Source of the DNA: Tribonema minus
Taxonomy: Eukaryota > Sar > Xanthophyceae > Tribonematales > Tribonemataceae
Direction: 5' to 3'
Assembly (NCBI GenBank): GCA_017506865.1
Contig: JAFCMP010000538.1
Location: 558,001-622,000, forward strand
DNA: 64,000 nucleotides
The notes below the pieces were generated by a model that was not told the DNA's origin, did not search any database, and was given only the letters and a program-made list of their open reading frames with translations. This document shows positions 32,701-41,271 of this stretch, one piece after another. The number at the start of each line of letters is the position of its first letter. The first letter of the stretch is position 1. Made by a program: the position numbers and the translations under genes.

Positions 32701-35567
32701 AACGGCTTCTCCGCGCCGCGGCCCTCTCAGGCATAGGACAGAAGCGGCGTCCGATCGCCTGCTCCAGTGTCTGGCGCAGACTCCTCGGGTCCACAGCGGC
32801 ACGGGGTGTCAAGGGCAAAATATCGGGGCTGCTGGCCTCCATGTCGCAGTTTGGCGTAGGATACCGGTCTGGCGTCGAGCATGTGGCAGCGCGCGCGCGC
32901 GTGTGGCACGAGCTGTATGGCACCACAATCCAGCTGGACTGTGAGAACGCATTTAACAGTGTGGATCGCGCCGCCATTGTGCGGGGACTTATGCTCTTCT
33001 GTCCGGAGCTGCTCCCGCACTTTGAGTCCGTATACTGTGGTGACACTGCCCCAGAGATGCGAGTGGAGGTGAACGGTGAAGCTCGCATTATCTGCTCCCA
33101 CCTAGGGTGCCAGCAAGGGGACCCTCTAGGGCCGCTGTACTTTGCAGTGGCAGCGGCATTCCTACTCTTCTACCCTGATGGAGTGAGTGCGACGCCCGGC
33201 AGTATGCCGGCCTACGGCCACAGCACAGCGGAACCGCCAGCCCCGCACTGCGCTTTCCTGGATGACCTCAACGTGCTGCAAGCTGCCTACTTCGACGATG
33301 CAGCGGCCGCTGGGGTGGCAGAGGTGATCCGTCGGCTTGCGGCAGGGGGCCTACGCGTTCGACCAGACAAGTCGCTGGCCATTGCCATGCGCGGCACAGT
33401 GTTTGATGAAGCGGCCAGAGCACGCCTGCGCGCCCTTGACATACCGTTTGTGGACGCCACCATGCCAGAATCCAGTCAGGGCTTTACGTCGGTCGGGGTA
33501 CCGGTAGGGCACCCAGCCTATGTGCATGCTGCCATGAGCAAGCATCTTGTTGACGCAGGGACATGGCGATTGTCGTGGCAGCTAGCTGGGATGGCGCGGC
33601 ATCACCTACAGGCAGCACAATTCATTCTGCGCAGGTCACTGACAAAGCGCATGGGCTTCTTAGCTCGGGTCGTTGACACGGCTTTGAGTGAGACATGGCT
33701 GCACGCATTTGACGGGTTCTGTGCATGGACGCTTGAACGCATGCTGCACCTGCACGGCTGCGCTACCGCGGCAGTCATGAAGTCACACCTGCTGGCCGCC
33801 TGCACTGCTGGTGACAATGAGGTAGCCAGCAGTGGCAGCGTGCTGGTATTGCCGCGCTTGGGCCCGCCAGAACTCACGGACATCGCAGTGCCACTGCGGG
33901 CGTCACGGTTGCCGGAGCGACGAGGCGGTCTGGGCATGCCGCTTTTGGGGCTACTGGCACCAGCCGCATACACGGCCCAGGCATGCACAACACTGCGGCC
34001 TGCAATAATTCATGCCACTGTGGCAGCAGGGGCCCTGAGGCTCGGCACTGACGAACACGGCGCAGTCACCTGGTTCGCGCAGCACTCATGCGCAATACGC
34101 GAGGACCAGGGACTGCCGCCAATCATCGAGGCCGTGCGACGCTCTACGCGAGCGCTGACAGCTGATGGCGGCGAAAAATCACGCACAGCTGTGGCCGAGC
34201 AGCTCCCAGCATCGTTGCTACGGTGGGCAGCGGATACAACGGCCGCAGCGTCGACGCTCCCCACTGCGGTGCAAGCGATCTACGCCGCAACTGCCGTCAC
34301 GGAGACGGGGACCACTGAGCCAGCCCCACACACCCACGGCATTGTGCCTGGCGCCGAGGCGGCCGCTGCGGCGGCGACCGTACCTGGCCCTCAAGCCGCT
34401 GCCGCGGCTGCCTCTTCCACGCCCGCTAAAACACAAACTAGCGCGGAAGAAAGCAGCTGCAGCGGCGGGCAGGAGGACGACGACGACGACTGGGAGGCCT
34501 ATGCTGACGAGATCTGCAGAAAGGTAGTGCCCCGCCGCCGGCGCGGTCACTTCACGCACGGACTACAAGCCGGCCTTTCAAATGTTCTTCGACGTCAATA
34601 CGAGGACTGCCTGGTGGAGGACCTAGAGGCTGCCTCGGCTGGTGCCGTGGGCAAGCCGACGCAGGCTACACTTATTGGTGACTTGCGTGACACCAGCCGC
34701 CGCCGCCAACAGGCTAGCGCGCGGGTCCTGGCGCAGCTGCGCAGCCAGCGTGCGTCCGGGGCAATGGCGTGGATGAGCGTGCCACCCGCTGCCAATGACC
34801 GCCCGGGTGCGGCGCCCATGTCCAGTATGGCAGCAGCCACGATGATTATGGTTGCGATCTTTATAGACGGGTGGGGCATACAGGGCGAGGTGTGCCCATG
34901 GCGGTGCAGTGACGTGAGCCCCACCTCCACGCATGCGATCAGCTGCCCCAGCCAGCACATACGGGGGCACAACGCGACACACACTGCCCAAAAGCGGTGC
35001 CTACAGCGCATCTTGAGACAGCACCATGTCTCTATTGTCCGCAATGAGGACGCTAGCGTCTTCAAGGTACCGGGGTATCGGGCGGACACAGTCATTGACC
35101 CAGGGTGTCTGCACTTTAGCAGTGCATACCGTAACAAGGGAATAGTGCTAGACACAAGTGTGCGCGCACCCACAGCGAGCTCGTACCTGACAGGCAAAAC
35201 AAATGCCTCGAACACGGACGGCTATGCTGCTGGGGTGGGGGAGGACGCGAAGGTCAAGCACCACACCGGCACCTTGACGTCATCTTGGGCTTTTGTGCCA
35301 TTCGTGCAGGAGTCGTACGGACGGCTGGGCAAGCAGACAAGCCTTTTTGTTAAGGAGTTGGCAATGCACTCAGCACTGTGCTCAGGGGGGGGGAAGGCAG
35401 ATGTGTTACGCAAGGCCGGGTTAGCTAAGCGTCAGATCCACATTGAGCTGAGCATATCGCTGGCGCGGGAGTTGGCGGAGCGCGTCATGGCATACACACG
35501 TGGAGCGCGAATGCTGGGCTGTGTTGCGGCGCCGGTATCCAAACTCCTAGGGCACAGCGCAGACTAG
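26715..35567 (+). CDS. Retrotransposon B polyprotein: zinc fingers, OTU-like protease, reverse transcriptase, restriction-like endonuclease
   Basis: An ORF of about 2950 codons is counted from the first ATG in a frame that is open further upstream. In order it holds a Pro-rich (PPPIPG)n tract, Arg/Pro low-complexity repeats with two PVPMEVGEP modules, and a Cys-x2-Cys...His finger at about 28435-28530. An OTU-like cysteine protease region (29990-30590) follows, with GNGNCLIH supplying the catalytic Cys and GHFELL the His. Next come a further Cys/His cluster (CPLCTLAF), then the reverse transcriptase (about 32750-33500) with IQLDCENAFN, CQQGDPLGPLYF and AFLDDLNV. The C-terminus has CPWRC...HAISC (34896) followed by YRADTVID and KGIVLDTS, matching the CCHC plus restriction-like endonuclease layout. 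Protease domains are known in NeSL-type and Dualen non-LTR elements. An OTU-like one is a reasonable reading of these motifs but unproven. The ORF is intact. Confidence 0.85.
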   Translation: MALHWLTSPASRGEGSPLKRKREQRNHGLNTGLWWWQVKAARQSDTRRRRRHGVGRWVRLVIPPPPPIPGPPPIPGPPPIPGPPPIPGPPPIPGPPPIPGPPPIPGPPPIPGPPPIPDPPPIPGPPPPQLMAQSSRPRPMPEVPVCSQVAELCRSMRRLHLSSADSDEPQGSGSHAHVKKRRRHLSSPGAANHCDRGCSQTKRPRHQPASDSESQAASLREALPPAAMIVLSLVVLPPPAANKRRRATLPPDSPVATTPMPKRRSRRKTPLVTAATAAPAAGPAPANPVVAQPRTTVTAAAACGRKVTSDLTAAATPRAADMVPKPPAGAAASDGQRGAAASRRGRRRGASAGPPLGRLGSIGSINRPESPSGKLSALAKAVTTTVPVPMEVGEPTSGPAGHQRRITSRPSQPASSGASPQWHPGPQPMEVTAAETPCTADMVTTAPAAAAAAAPGGERGAAAPRRGRRRASAQSTGSVTRPEPQSGGALAKPVTVTMPVPMEVGEPGPAGHQRRITSRSLQPAGSGASLSGGSVTSDGNSRNGHPISGITAMTVLAPAKTPAANRKVNIPGLDCRMCDKFIVRANPRAPGKNCPAAHACAHQRTRHTGKGKQFAELHVQLFLDHRPIYGGLEQVCDGCGNLFIRRTAASATTPSGDLGALDQCDVWRCADCLAGPVAATACTLSGCDRASGHDHIADIHTRPTTCAAAAGGAAVGGGNSLKPTAALLAAASKCGPIRKFLGCEHLGVDPRQAHASTLDGVADAPLPRLTRSSTMGVLPGESRASDSGATMSSNDRVPSTPGSAAAAVAAGAQSSECPRDPTGSHWQGLLGAAGALARRVRALALAPNRARVTVLCAWPTGTKLGPCRTSRRLHMRPAPSDAPATQTLLGRTSCAPLVSQMHDLTVTFSLLSLREEGNDLATVFDQLSLREPVVARSPRQPAGKRGESDVTQAGDNSTHATMTETAPVTAMVASGKRSRRRGKHRRRTQERQAQCDNSRAPLAPATTPPRGGASAPSAPISGPAKVTTVTVATRIPSTVCHTVTVEEQQDALAKATNYGFSTWHTGLQALHKQALGENTATLARGGELRPVSNVGNGNCLIHTALHGIDSVAVEHGLPAPALVIAMREALLDGMVAYVTQGAGKQGASMSSMRQLTAHAAAQPACTREQFDTYGTRARCLAIEYGTNETDSADSGHTLLLQRLQEEGVWGRPLGLSVWAIVAAVYAVSVTVWQAEPQATGSTQKSTGLVLAQLMGLPAVFAPATPAQPDCHLDVLWTPPGLYTNVGHFELLVAPAAAPPLPTTMTASATTQANSTHITAPSRTQPRTALQLPQQPEPLRCPLCTLAFWQLGQKEDSKQRGKLSAASRMAPVVAHFNGGSCTRSMLNPEASTSHCQQNLAAAYAKGIRQQVDHDPSGDRAPSGSSTCNTGAHHAKRVQEMSTMYGCTAEDFLRAVRKLSACTGACGLVHMSASAGQRQCALTSPCHTCRRNGSAPTRARPAVPPGQSEGGGAGSDGAAAAAGAAAATPPKPPAVPASGAANSKSSKKRPAATATGAQRRRRTAAAAAPPGSAGSRTQSNSLRLQDSSPPHGTAVGWADMDLDPPDDAASPPPPTTTTSGRPSKPQSRASLAWDLSTPSVVHALDQTNEADLLLLRFTTTANPFRTQLQCTQWARLVEHATRLLADATDSAREAARVRLHHGAGAFAHQVSQTLVQRGYRLLHLLAAMAFGRQPEGTGMPPAARLAALLSGDFAELLRKTLSAAAALRAPKPNNAATASAQTNFDADWTEADSRQQTACAALSGKRRGVGLAAARLEAREACAPADEVTAQVLAAKHPETGTRPGVVDTPMEQVRGLVRDARRHCLHGAGVATTAGPAGSGSPVFESGQAHDRSDRPEDAASAAGRRLEVEATDILSTLSAAGAGKAGGLDGLRYEHLLMAAGPGAPVKAATRPVGSASPGLAGDSESDVMEPAFAHHLAKVFTTLLVEPELLPEQSQRLLRAAALSGIGQKRRPIACSSVWRRLLGSTAARGVKGKISGLLASMSQFGVGYRSGVEHVAARARVWHELYGTTIQLDCENAFNSVDRAAIVRGLMLFCPELLPHFESVYCGDTAPEMRVEVNGEARIICSHLGCQQGDPLGPLYFAVAAAFLLFYPDGVSATPGSMPAYGHSTAEPPAPHCAFLDDLNVLQAAYFDDAAAAGVAEVIRRLAAGGLRVRPDKSLAIAMRGTVFDEAARARLRALDIPFVDATMPESSQGFTSVGVPVGHPAYVHAAMSKHLVDAGTWRLSWQLAGMARHHLQAAQFILRRSLTKRMGFLARVVDTALSETWLHAFDGFCAWTLERMLHLHGCATAAVMKSHLLAACTAGDNEVASSGSVLVLPRLGPPELTDIAVPLRASRLPERRGGLGMPLLGLLAPAAYTAQACTTLRPAIIHATVAAGALRLGTDEHGAVTWFAQHSCAIREDQGLPPIIEAVRRSTRALTADGGEKSRTAVAEQLPASLLRWAADTTAAASTLPTAVQAIYAATAVTETGTTEPAPHTHGIVPGAEAAAAAATVPGPQAAAAAASSTPAKTQTSAEESSCSGGQEDDDDDWEAYADEICRKVVPRRRRGHFTHGLQAGLSNVLRRQYEDCLVEDLEAASAGAVGKPTQATLIGDLRDTSRRRQQASARVLAQLRSQRASGAMAWMSVPPAANDRPGAAPMSSMAAATMIMVAIFIDGWGIQGEVCPWRCSDVSPTSTHAISCPSQHIRGHNATHTAQKRCLQRILRQHHVSIVRNEDASVFKVPGYRADTVIDPGCLHFSSAYRNKGIVLDTSVRAPTASSYLTGKTNASNTDGYAAGVGEDAKVKHHTGTLTSSWAFVPFVQESYGRLGKQTSLFVKELAMHSALCSGGGKADVLRKAGLAKRQIHIELSISLARELAERVMAYTRGARMLGCVAAPVSKLLGHSAD
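26903..27090 (+). repeat. Tandem 15-18 bp repeat encoding (PPPIPG)n
   Basis: About ten copies of CCGCCGAT(C/A)CCGGGCCCG-like units give a proline-rich N-terminal segment in the element B ORF. Minor variants (PDPPP) mark the last units. Confidence 0.9.
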
Positions 35568-36779
35568 GCTGCTGCGTTGACGCAAGCTTTTCGATTGCAT
35601 AGGCAACCCGGCCTCCCTTGGGCCTTTATAAATACAAGTCCATACGTACATCCGGCACGTCGCAAGTGCTCCTTGCTTCGACCTGTAGCACAATTTGCCG
35701 AGCAACCTGCTGAGCGCCATCAAGCTACTGGTGCACAAATCTCAATAGCACCATACCATCCAGTGCATCGACGCAAGATGACGAGGGGGCGTTCGCTTTC
35801 GCGTTTGAGCCTCCCTTGAGGTGTTGGCCCATCCTGGAGGCGGATTGCTCGATATGTCGTCAAGCACTACGCTGGGCTTCAAGTTGGCACGAATGAACAA
35901 TCTCTTGAATCAACGCATGAACTGCAGCACTGCTTCGTTCTGGCATGCGCTTCACTCATTATTGCTAGAAGTGCATAAGCCCTCATGTACAGTGTGCAAT
36001 ACACAATCATGGACACATCCTTTGTTGATTTCCGTTGCCTGATGGAACTGCACCGTTCAGCACCATCAGGCTGCTTTGCACTGCACTGGTGACAACAAAT
36101 GACCTTGTGAAGCGATGCAGCACTCATCGCATGTGATGCGTAGATCACCCACCTAGATTGGTTGCAGCCGGGCACATCGCATTCTATCCTCTATGGCATG
36201 CAATATGTGGCCTTTTGCAATGACTCATCATGCGCATTGCGTTGATCATCTGCTGTCCAGGCGCGGTAACAATAGTGCATGTACATTCCAGCCTCCAGTT
36301 CATGTCCAGTGCGTTATGGAGGCGTGCCATTTCGCCCCCAGCACGTTGTTGATGTACTTGTACCTCTACTACAAACCGCACCGCCGCAGCAACGCATGCC
36401 TGACACACCAGCAACGCACCCATCCTTTGCACCCCAGGCGTGGTGGCAGCAGGCCACCTTGCATTCCAGCCCCTTTCAAACTTCCGCCGCATCATGGAGG
36501 TCAACTTCTTCAGCACCATCAGGCTGCAGCAGGCGCTCACGCCCGCTGTCAACGCCTGTGCTGGGCGTGTGGTTTTCATGAGCAGCGTGGGCGGCATCGT
36601 TCTCAACGATGGGAATGGCCCGTACTGTGCTAGCAAAACGGCGCTGGAGGCGTACGCCACCATACTGCGGGTGGAGTGCTACCTCTGGGGCACAAAGGTG
36701 AATGCTGTGGGGAGTCTTCATGATGCTGGTGCTTTTATTGCCACTCATAGGTCATGTCAATGTTGCCTATGTAACTTTT

Positions 36780-37160
36780 GAGTTTCAGGGCAGCCTCAGC
36801 GTGTGGCAATCCCCTGAACTCAGCGTGTGGCAATCCCCTGAACGCGTTTGCCGGTCTGACCAATGCCTCGCCGATGTTCAAGTCAAGACGGGCGAAGACA
36901 CACACCCCTGCTCTGTCCTGTTGCCGAATGTGCGCACAGGTATGCGTCATCCGGACATGCACATGGCGCGCGCCCCTGACCAAGGCCTCGCCGACATCCA
37001 TGCGCGCTTTCCATGGCATGCAATCTTGCTGCAACGTCACGTGCTCGTGTCATGCCTCTGTTTGCGCTTGAGCTCAACTGGTCTGCCTTGTGCTGCTGCT
37101 CAGCGCATCCTCAGGTGTGTGTGATCCGGCCCTCAGTAGTACCAACTCTGCATCCACGTG
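36780..37160 (+). repeat. Copies of SDR exon-3 5' end with acceptor
   Basis: The true acceptor and exon start (TTCGCAG then GTGTGCGTAATCCGCCCATG at 37265-37290) recur upstream. At about 37108 it reads CCTCAG-GTGTGTGTGATCCGGCC, and at about 36936 CACAG-GTATGCGTCATCCGGAC. Degenerate twin copies of CTCAGCGTGTGGCAATCCCC lie at about 36793 and 36820. The coding tail (CCTGACCAATGCCTCGCCGA / CCTGACCAAGGCCTCGCCGA) is also repeated at 36856 and 36976. This is a ladder of decaying copies leading up to the real exon. Confidence 0.7.
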
Positions 37161-38640
37161 TGCTTGGCATGGGATACAATGACCTTGCAACGTCCAGCCT
37201 TCTATTTGTGTATCGTTCCGCAATCAAGCTCAACTGTTCTGCGTTTTCCTGCCATGCAACACATTCGCAGGTGTGCGTAATCCGCCCATGCGCGCTTCGT
37301 ACCCCGATGTCCAACGCCTATGCGGCATCCAACGCCTACTGCGCACAACATGGAATGCCATGGCCGCGCAAGACTCAACCAACGCGAATGCCTGGTGGAG
37401 GAGAGTGTACACCGAGGAGTGGCTCAATGGCTCTGTAAAGTACACGCAGGCGCTGCTGGATGCGGTTGCGGGAGACCCTCAACTGGCAGTTGACAGCATG
37501 ATACACGCAGTGTGTGCGGCAACGCCTCGTATCAGGTAAGGCATGCTGACTACATGGCGACACAATGTGTGACACCTGAGTGCAGGGCTTGCTGCTGCAA
37601 CATGAAACAAGTGGCAGTCAGCATGATTCAACACTCGATGTCCGTGGTTTGGGTCTGGCCAGTATCAGCATGCTGCAGCTGCCCAGGCTATTGGGTCGGC
37701 GCTTTACATCGGGTGCCACATAATATGCTTGTCCCTCAGTACTACATGCAGAGTGCCTTTGCCTCGATCTGGCTCCTAGAGATGTAACAGAAGCACGGTA
37801 ACTGATTGGAACTGCCCATATTGTATGTGTCAAGCTGGTGGTCAGCCGATTCCTGGCGATGCTTGATGAGAGTTGCCCCTCACAGAATGCACAGCATGCG
37901 GACTGACTGAGCTCAAGTCAGTCCTACATGATAGTGTGCGTGGGTATTCAGCTGACCTAGAGCGACCACGTTACTCTCAGACTGGGGCAGCCTCCATCTA
38001 CATGGCATGCTCACTGCGGCAGAAGAACATGCTGATCTGGCAAAGTCTTTGCTGTGTTTTGGATGTGGGGCATGTAGATCAGCAGGTTCTACCCCTTGTA
38101 CCATATTGGCTTCCAGTGTCGCTAAGCCGCCTGTTTTGGTGCACGCCCAACCCTGAGCCATTACTGTGACCCTCAGGCTGACTGCATGCCTAGCATCCGC
38201 GCCCAAGGCACCAGCCTGAGGTACATTATGCCAGCCTGCCTTTGCTTTGAAAGTCTATCACATGACGCCCGATCTCACAGCTTCGGGCATCCATTGCTCT
38301 ACAAGGCTGTGTACTACCTGAGACCAGGTCATCTGGCATGTCTGCACTATATTCACAGTCTGGGCATGTGAACGATTCTGGCTGTCCTTCACCTCGCTGT
38401 TTCCAAGCTGGTCCCTTGCTTTGGGTCACTCATCCGTTGTAAAACCTAAGATCATCCTGTGGTGTCACTGACCTCTGCTAACTGTACTCTTTCTTCATTT
38501 GCATTTTCAGCTACATGCCCGGAACGAACGCTGGCAAGCGCTTCTTCTGGCAGCTCTGGACCATGCCCGAATCGTGGGCGTGCGGCAGGCAGTACGCAGC
38601 GGCCGCTGCAACTGCGCCCAAGGTTGTAACGGCGGCATAG

Positions 38641-39020
38641 GAGTGAAGATCAATTGCTGCATTGACGACTCCAGCTGCGTTCATCAAGAAACAGACTGTG
38701 CCGAGCGGCCTTCCCTTCTCTTGAGTGGCGTGCGCGCGGCATGTTGAATAGGCCGAGCTCAGGAGGTGCGCTGGCCGCGAAGCATTGACCAGCGGTTGTG
38801 CTGTTGTTGGTAGAGTACTGCCGTACAGGGCATTAGGCAAAAGGGGGCTGCCAAAACCGGCGGTCTTGCGTGATTGCAATGGCCAGCGCAGTCGAGGCAT
38901 GTTTTTGGAGAAATGTTTAGGTCTGTCACAGCCTGAGTGTACGATACCAAAACACCTACATACTTGGAAGTACTTGCTTCAAATTAGATTGGAGTGCACC
39001 AGACCTTCAAGTTGACTGCT
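38641..39020. other. SDR 3' flank
   Basis: No gene or repeat recognised between the SDR stop and the start of repeat R. Confidence 0.35.
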
Positions 39021-39029
39021 AATTCCACT

Positions 39030-40110
39030 TGCTTCCACTGCAGCAACAGTCAACGTCTTGTGACAGCAAGCTTGCCTCCTGAGGTTGGCGTATGGCTTGC
39101 ATGATATTGCAGAGCTTGGGAGCCAGCACGCTAAGCCTTGTCAACAGCTCAAGTCACAGCCTGCCCTTTTGAGCATTCAGCATGACATATATCAGTGTTC
39201 ACCTGCAGCTTTGTTGTTTGATGGGCGGTATACTGTAGCCTTGTATGATACTTGAAATATCGAGTATGTGGAGTGTGAGCATGCTGATGCAAACCAGCAC
39301 TGCTGCCTTATATATATAAATGTATGTCATCATTCAGGCATCTTCAAGTTCTGGCTGCTGTGCTTGAGCTGCCCTTGCAACTGGAATCGAGCGAACTCTT
39401 TGTCACACATGCATATGCACACCACACATGAGCAGGCTGGCTTACAGTGCGCAAAAGGTGTGCCTGAGCGCCTCGCCACCCCTGCAGCTATGATTATGTC
39501 TACTACTTTTACCCGCCACTACCACCATGCATGGCCATGGTGCACTGCCCTCAACTTAAGTTGCTGAATTCCCCCTGCAGCAGCTGCTTGATTGCACTCC
39601 AACCCTATTCTGCGGGGACAAACTCTGATGGAGATGGTCAACCTGGACGGCACAACCTTTGACCACCTTCAGGTTCTGACATCTGCGAGAGCCTAACCTG
39701 TATGGTCTGGACAATGCCGACATGCCATCCGCATCAGCAACATCGACATTTGTTGTCACCATTGACACTGCATGTGCTCAATGATGGCGGTCCCCATAGA
39801 TGTTTTGCTTTCAGCTCATGCCATGACAGTGTGATCACCGATGGAGACTTTTTTTCTGTTTGTGTTCACTTCTGCCTGGCAACTGTTTTTGCTATGCACT
39901 GGCAGAGGCACGCTGCAACTGGTTTTAGTGCTATTTTCCTCATGTCAGTGAGAGAGTGCCTTTTGCTGCTCACCGGTGCCATGTGCATTGCGACGTCCCG
40001 CATGGTATACCGTCATTTCGGCTTTTAGATGTTGCAGTAGGTGCATCAACTTTGTATCGCACCGCAGCCCGTGCAGCATACGGCTGCCCCCCGGCAGCGA
40101 GAAAATAGCA
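39030..40110 (+). repeat. Interspersed repeat R, third copy
   Basis: Collinear with the copy at 20600-21800, sharing GCCTCCTGAGGTTGG, GTGCCTGAGCGCCTCGCCAC, GGACAATGCCGACATGCC and GCACTGGCAGAGGCACGC. Indels separate the two. It ends close to the start of the small two-exon gene. Confidence 0.65.
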
Positions 40111-40234
40111 ACCGAACAAAAACGGTCCGACTCGGAGACAGTCGGCGAATAAAAAAAAATCTATCATTCGCATCTTTTATTCGCATGATCGTATCGCATG
40201 AAGGCAGATCGCATGGATCGTATCGCATGAAGGC

Positions 40235-40708
40235 ATGAAGGCCATTCAGGTAGCTCTGGCTGCGGTGTTGCCATGGGCCGCAGTGTGCTGGGCGTTCCTG
40301 CCTCACAGCCGCTCGCACAGCGCCATCGACTGCGGTCGTCTCAAACGTACGTGCCTCGAGACTTCATCTTCCCAAACTTGTGCCTTCTGTGCATGATCTG
40401 GGTTGCGATGCAGACGCAGCCATCTAACAAGCTACTTGTCACATGTCTGTTTTAACGATCATTTCTCGGTGCTGTTTTGTGTATCTGCACTGGCAGGAAT
40501 TGCATCGAAGGCGGCCTCGAGCTGGGGGGCAAGAGGGAGGATCGACGAGGCTGCCGATGCAGTGCCACTGGCGATGGTCACCATGTCTGAAGCCGGGTTG
40601 GACTGGCACAACAGCGAGTACTTGAAATATTGTATCTATAAAAGCCCCAAGGTGGGCTTAGTTACGGGACCACGTGCAATGAACACCATGTGGGACCGGC
40701 CGTACTGA
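40235..40708 (+). CDS. Small secreted or plastid-targeted protein, two exons
   Basis: Exons 40235-40346 (donor CGTACGTG) and 40497-40708 (acceptor CTGGCAG) join in phase 1 to give about 107 codons. The first 20 residues form a clear signal peptide (MKAIQVALAAVLPWAAVCWA) with predicted cleavage before Phe-Leu-Pro, followed by a Ser/His/Arg-rich stretch. In algae with red secondary plastids, a Phe at +1 after the signal peptide marks bipartite plastid targeting. That reading is inference. The mature part (KAASSWGARGRIDEAADAVP ... NTMWDRPY) has no family I recognise. The stop is followed by a short 3' UTR with CATTAAATTC. This compact gene is the best hint in the window to the organism's plastid type. 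Confidence 0.55.
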
Positions 40709-41079
40709 GGCTTGCACCTACATTTTGTCTCCATTAAATTCTACTTGTGGCTGTGGGAATGCCGTGCTGTGTGGTGTTTCTCCTTGTGTTCACTCCTGGA
40801 TATAGTATGCAAAGCTTGCACGCCACACCCCGCCCTCTCATGTACTTTAACAGTCTCCTTCTAGATTTCTGTCGCTTAGCAATGACCTAGAAAAGGACAG
40901 ATGACTCGCTGCGGCTGTCTCGGCTGCTGTGGTTTCTTCAACTATGCAGCTTGAGTTACTCTGCGAGCAAGGGAAGTTTTTCTTCTTATATTTCCAGGTT
41001 TTATGCATGATCAACGTGCATGTCCGTGGAGGCATATCACGTGCAGAAACGCGCCTGACAGGAACACAATTTGTAGTAC

Positions 41080-41271
41080 ATAGATTGGGGGGCACATGGA
41101 GGAGGACGTAGGGGAGGATCCCGAGATGCCATTTGGCGGCGGCGGCATTTGAGTGGTTGTCGTTGAGACACTTTCAGACTGTCACACGACATGTAGATTC
41201 CGTACAGCAAGCTTCAAGTTAGATGCCATTCATCTGGGCTTTTCCGCGCCCTGAGCAAGAATTAATAGAAT
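41080..41271 (+). mobile_element. 5'-truncated 3' fragment of retrotransposon A
   Basis: The sequence CACATGGAGGAGGACGTAGG through the ORF stop and 3' UTR (CTGGGCTTTTCCGCGCCCTG, AATTAATAGAA) matches the end of element A at about 90% by eye, in the opposite orientation. It is followed by GTACTTGG. A GTAC also precedes it (41076). The fragment carries only the last about 20 codons. Confidence 0.85.

Larger units (their letters stand above)
25884..35655 (+). mobile_element. Full-length non-LTR retrotransposon, family B (copy B1)
   Basis: The 3' end is fixed at about 35649 by comparison with B2 and B3: all share TATAAATACAAGTCC and end at GTAC. The sequence right after the 3' end is GTACATCC. 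GTACAT also occurs twice at 25884-25900, which makes that the likely 5' junction with a 6-bp duplication and a 5' UTR of about 0.8 kb. This 5' limit is inference. The element sits inside the first intron of the SDR gene in the same orientation. No LTRs, no poly(A). Confidence 0.75.
24764..38640 (+). pseudogene. Short-chain dehydrogenase/reductase (retinol/11-beta-HSD-like), split by a retrotransposon and frameshifted
   Basis: Four exons fit: 24764-25123, 36438-36697, 37271-37535 and 38511-38640. They total about 1013 bp, near the usual 320-340 aa. Exon 1 has an N-terminal membrane anchor, WVLITGCDSGIG (cofactor-binding TGxxxGxG) and VVHNAG. Exon 2 has FRRIMEVNFFSTIRL, VVFMSSVGG and the catalytic YCASK. 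Exon 3 starts VCVIRP, and exon 4 gives a C-terminal RISYMPGTNAGKR. Such enzymes oxidise or reduce steroids or retinoid-like alcohols with NAD(P)(H) at the ER membrane. Exon 1 needs a frame change at about 25035-25050 (PFDI to DTAAQD), and exon 3 another at about 37320-37385. The first intron is about 11.3 kb because it contains element B1. With two frameshifts the gene is probably dead, though sequencing error or an unseen micro-intron cannot be excluded. Confidence 0.7.

Noticed and set aside
32191-33101. Antisense open frames of 120-150 codons across element B
   Set aside because: Repeated identically in B2 at the matching place. They follow from the GC-rich codons of the sense ORF.
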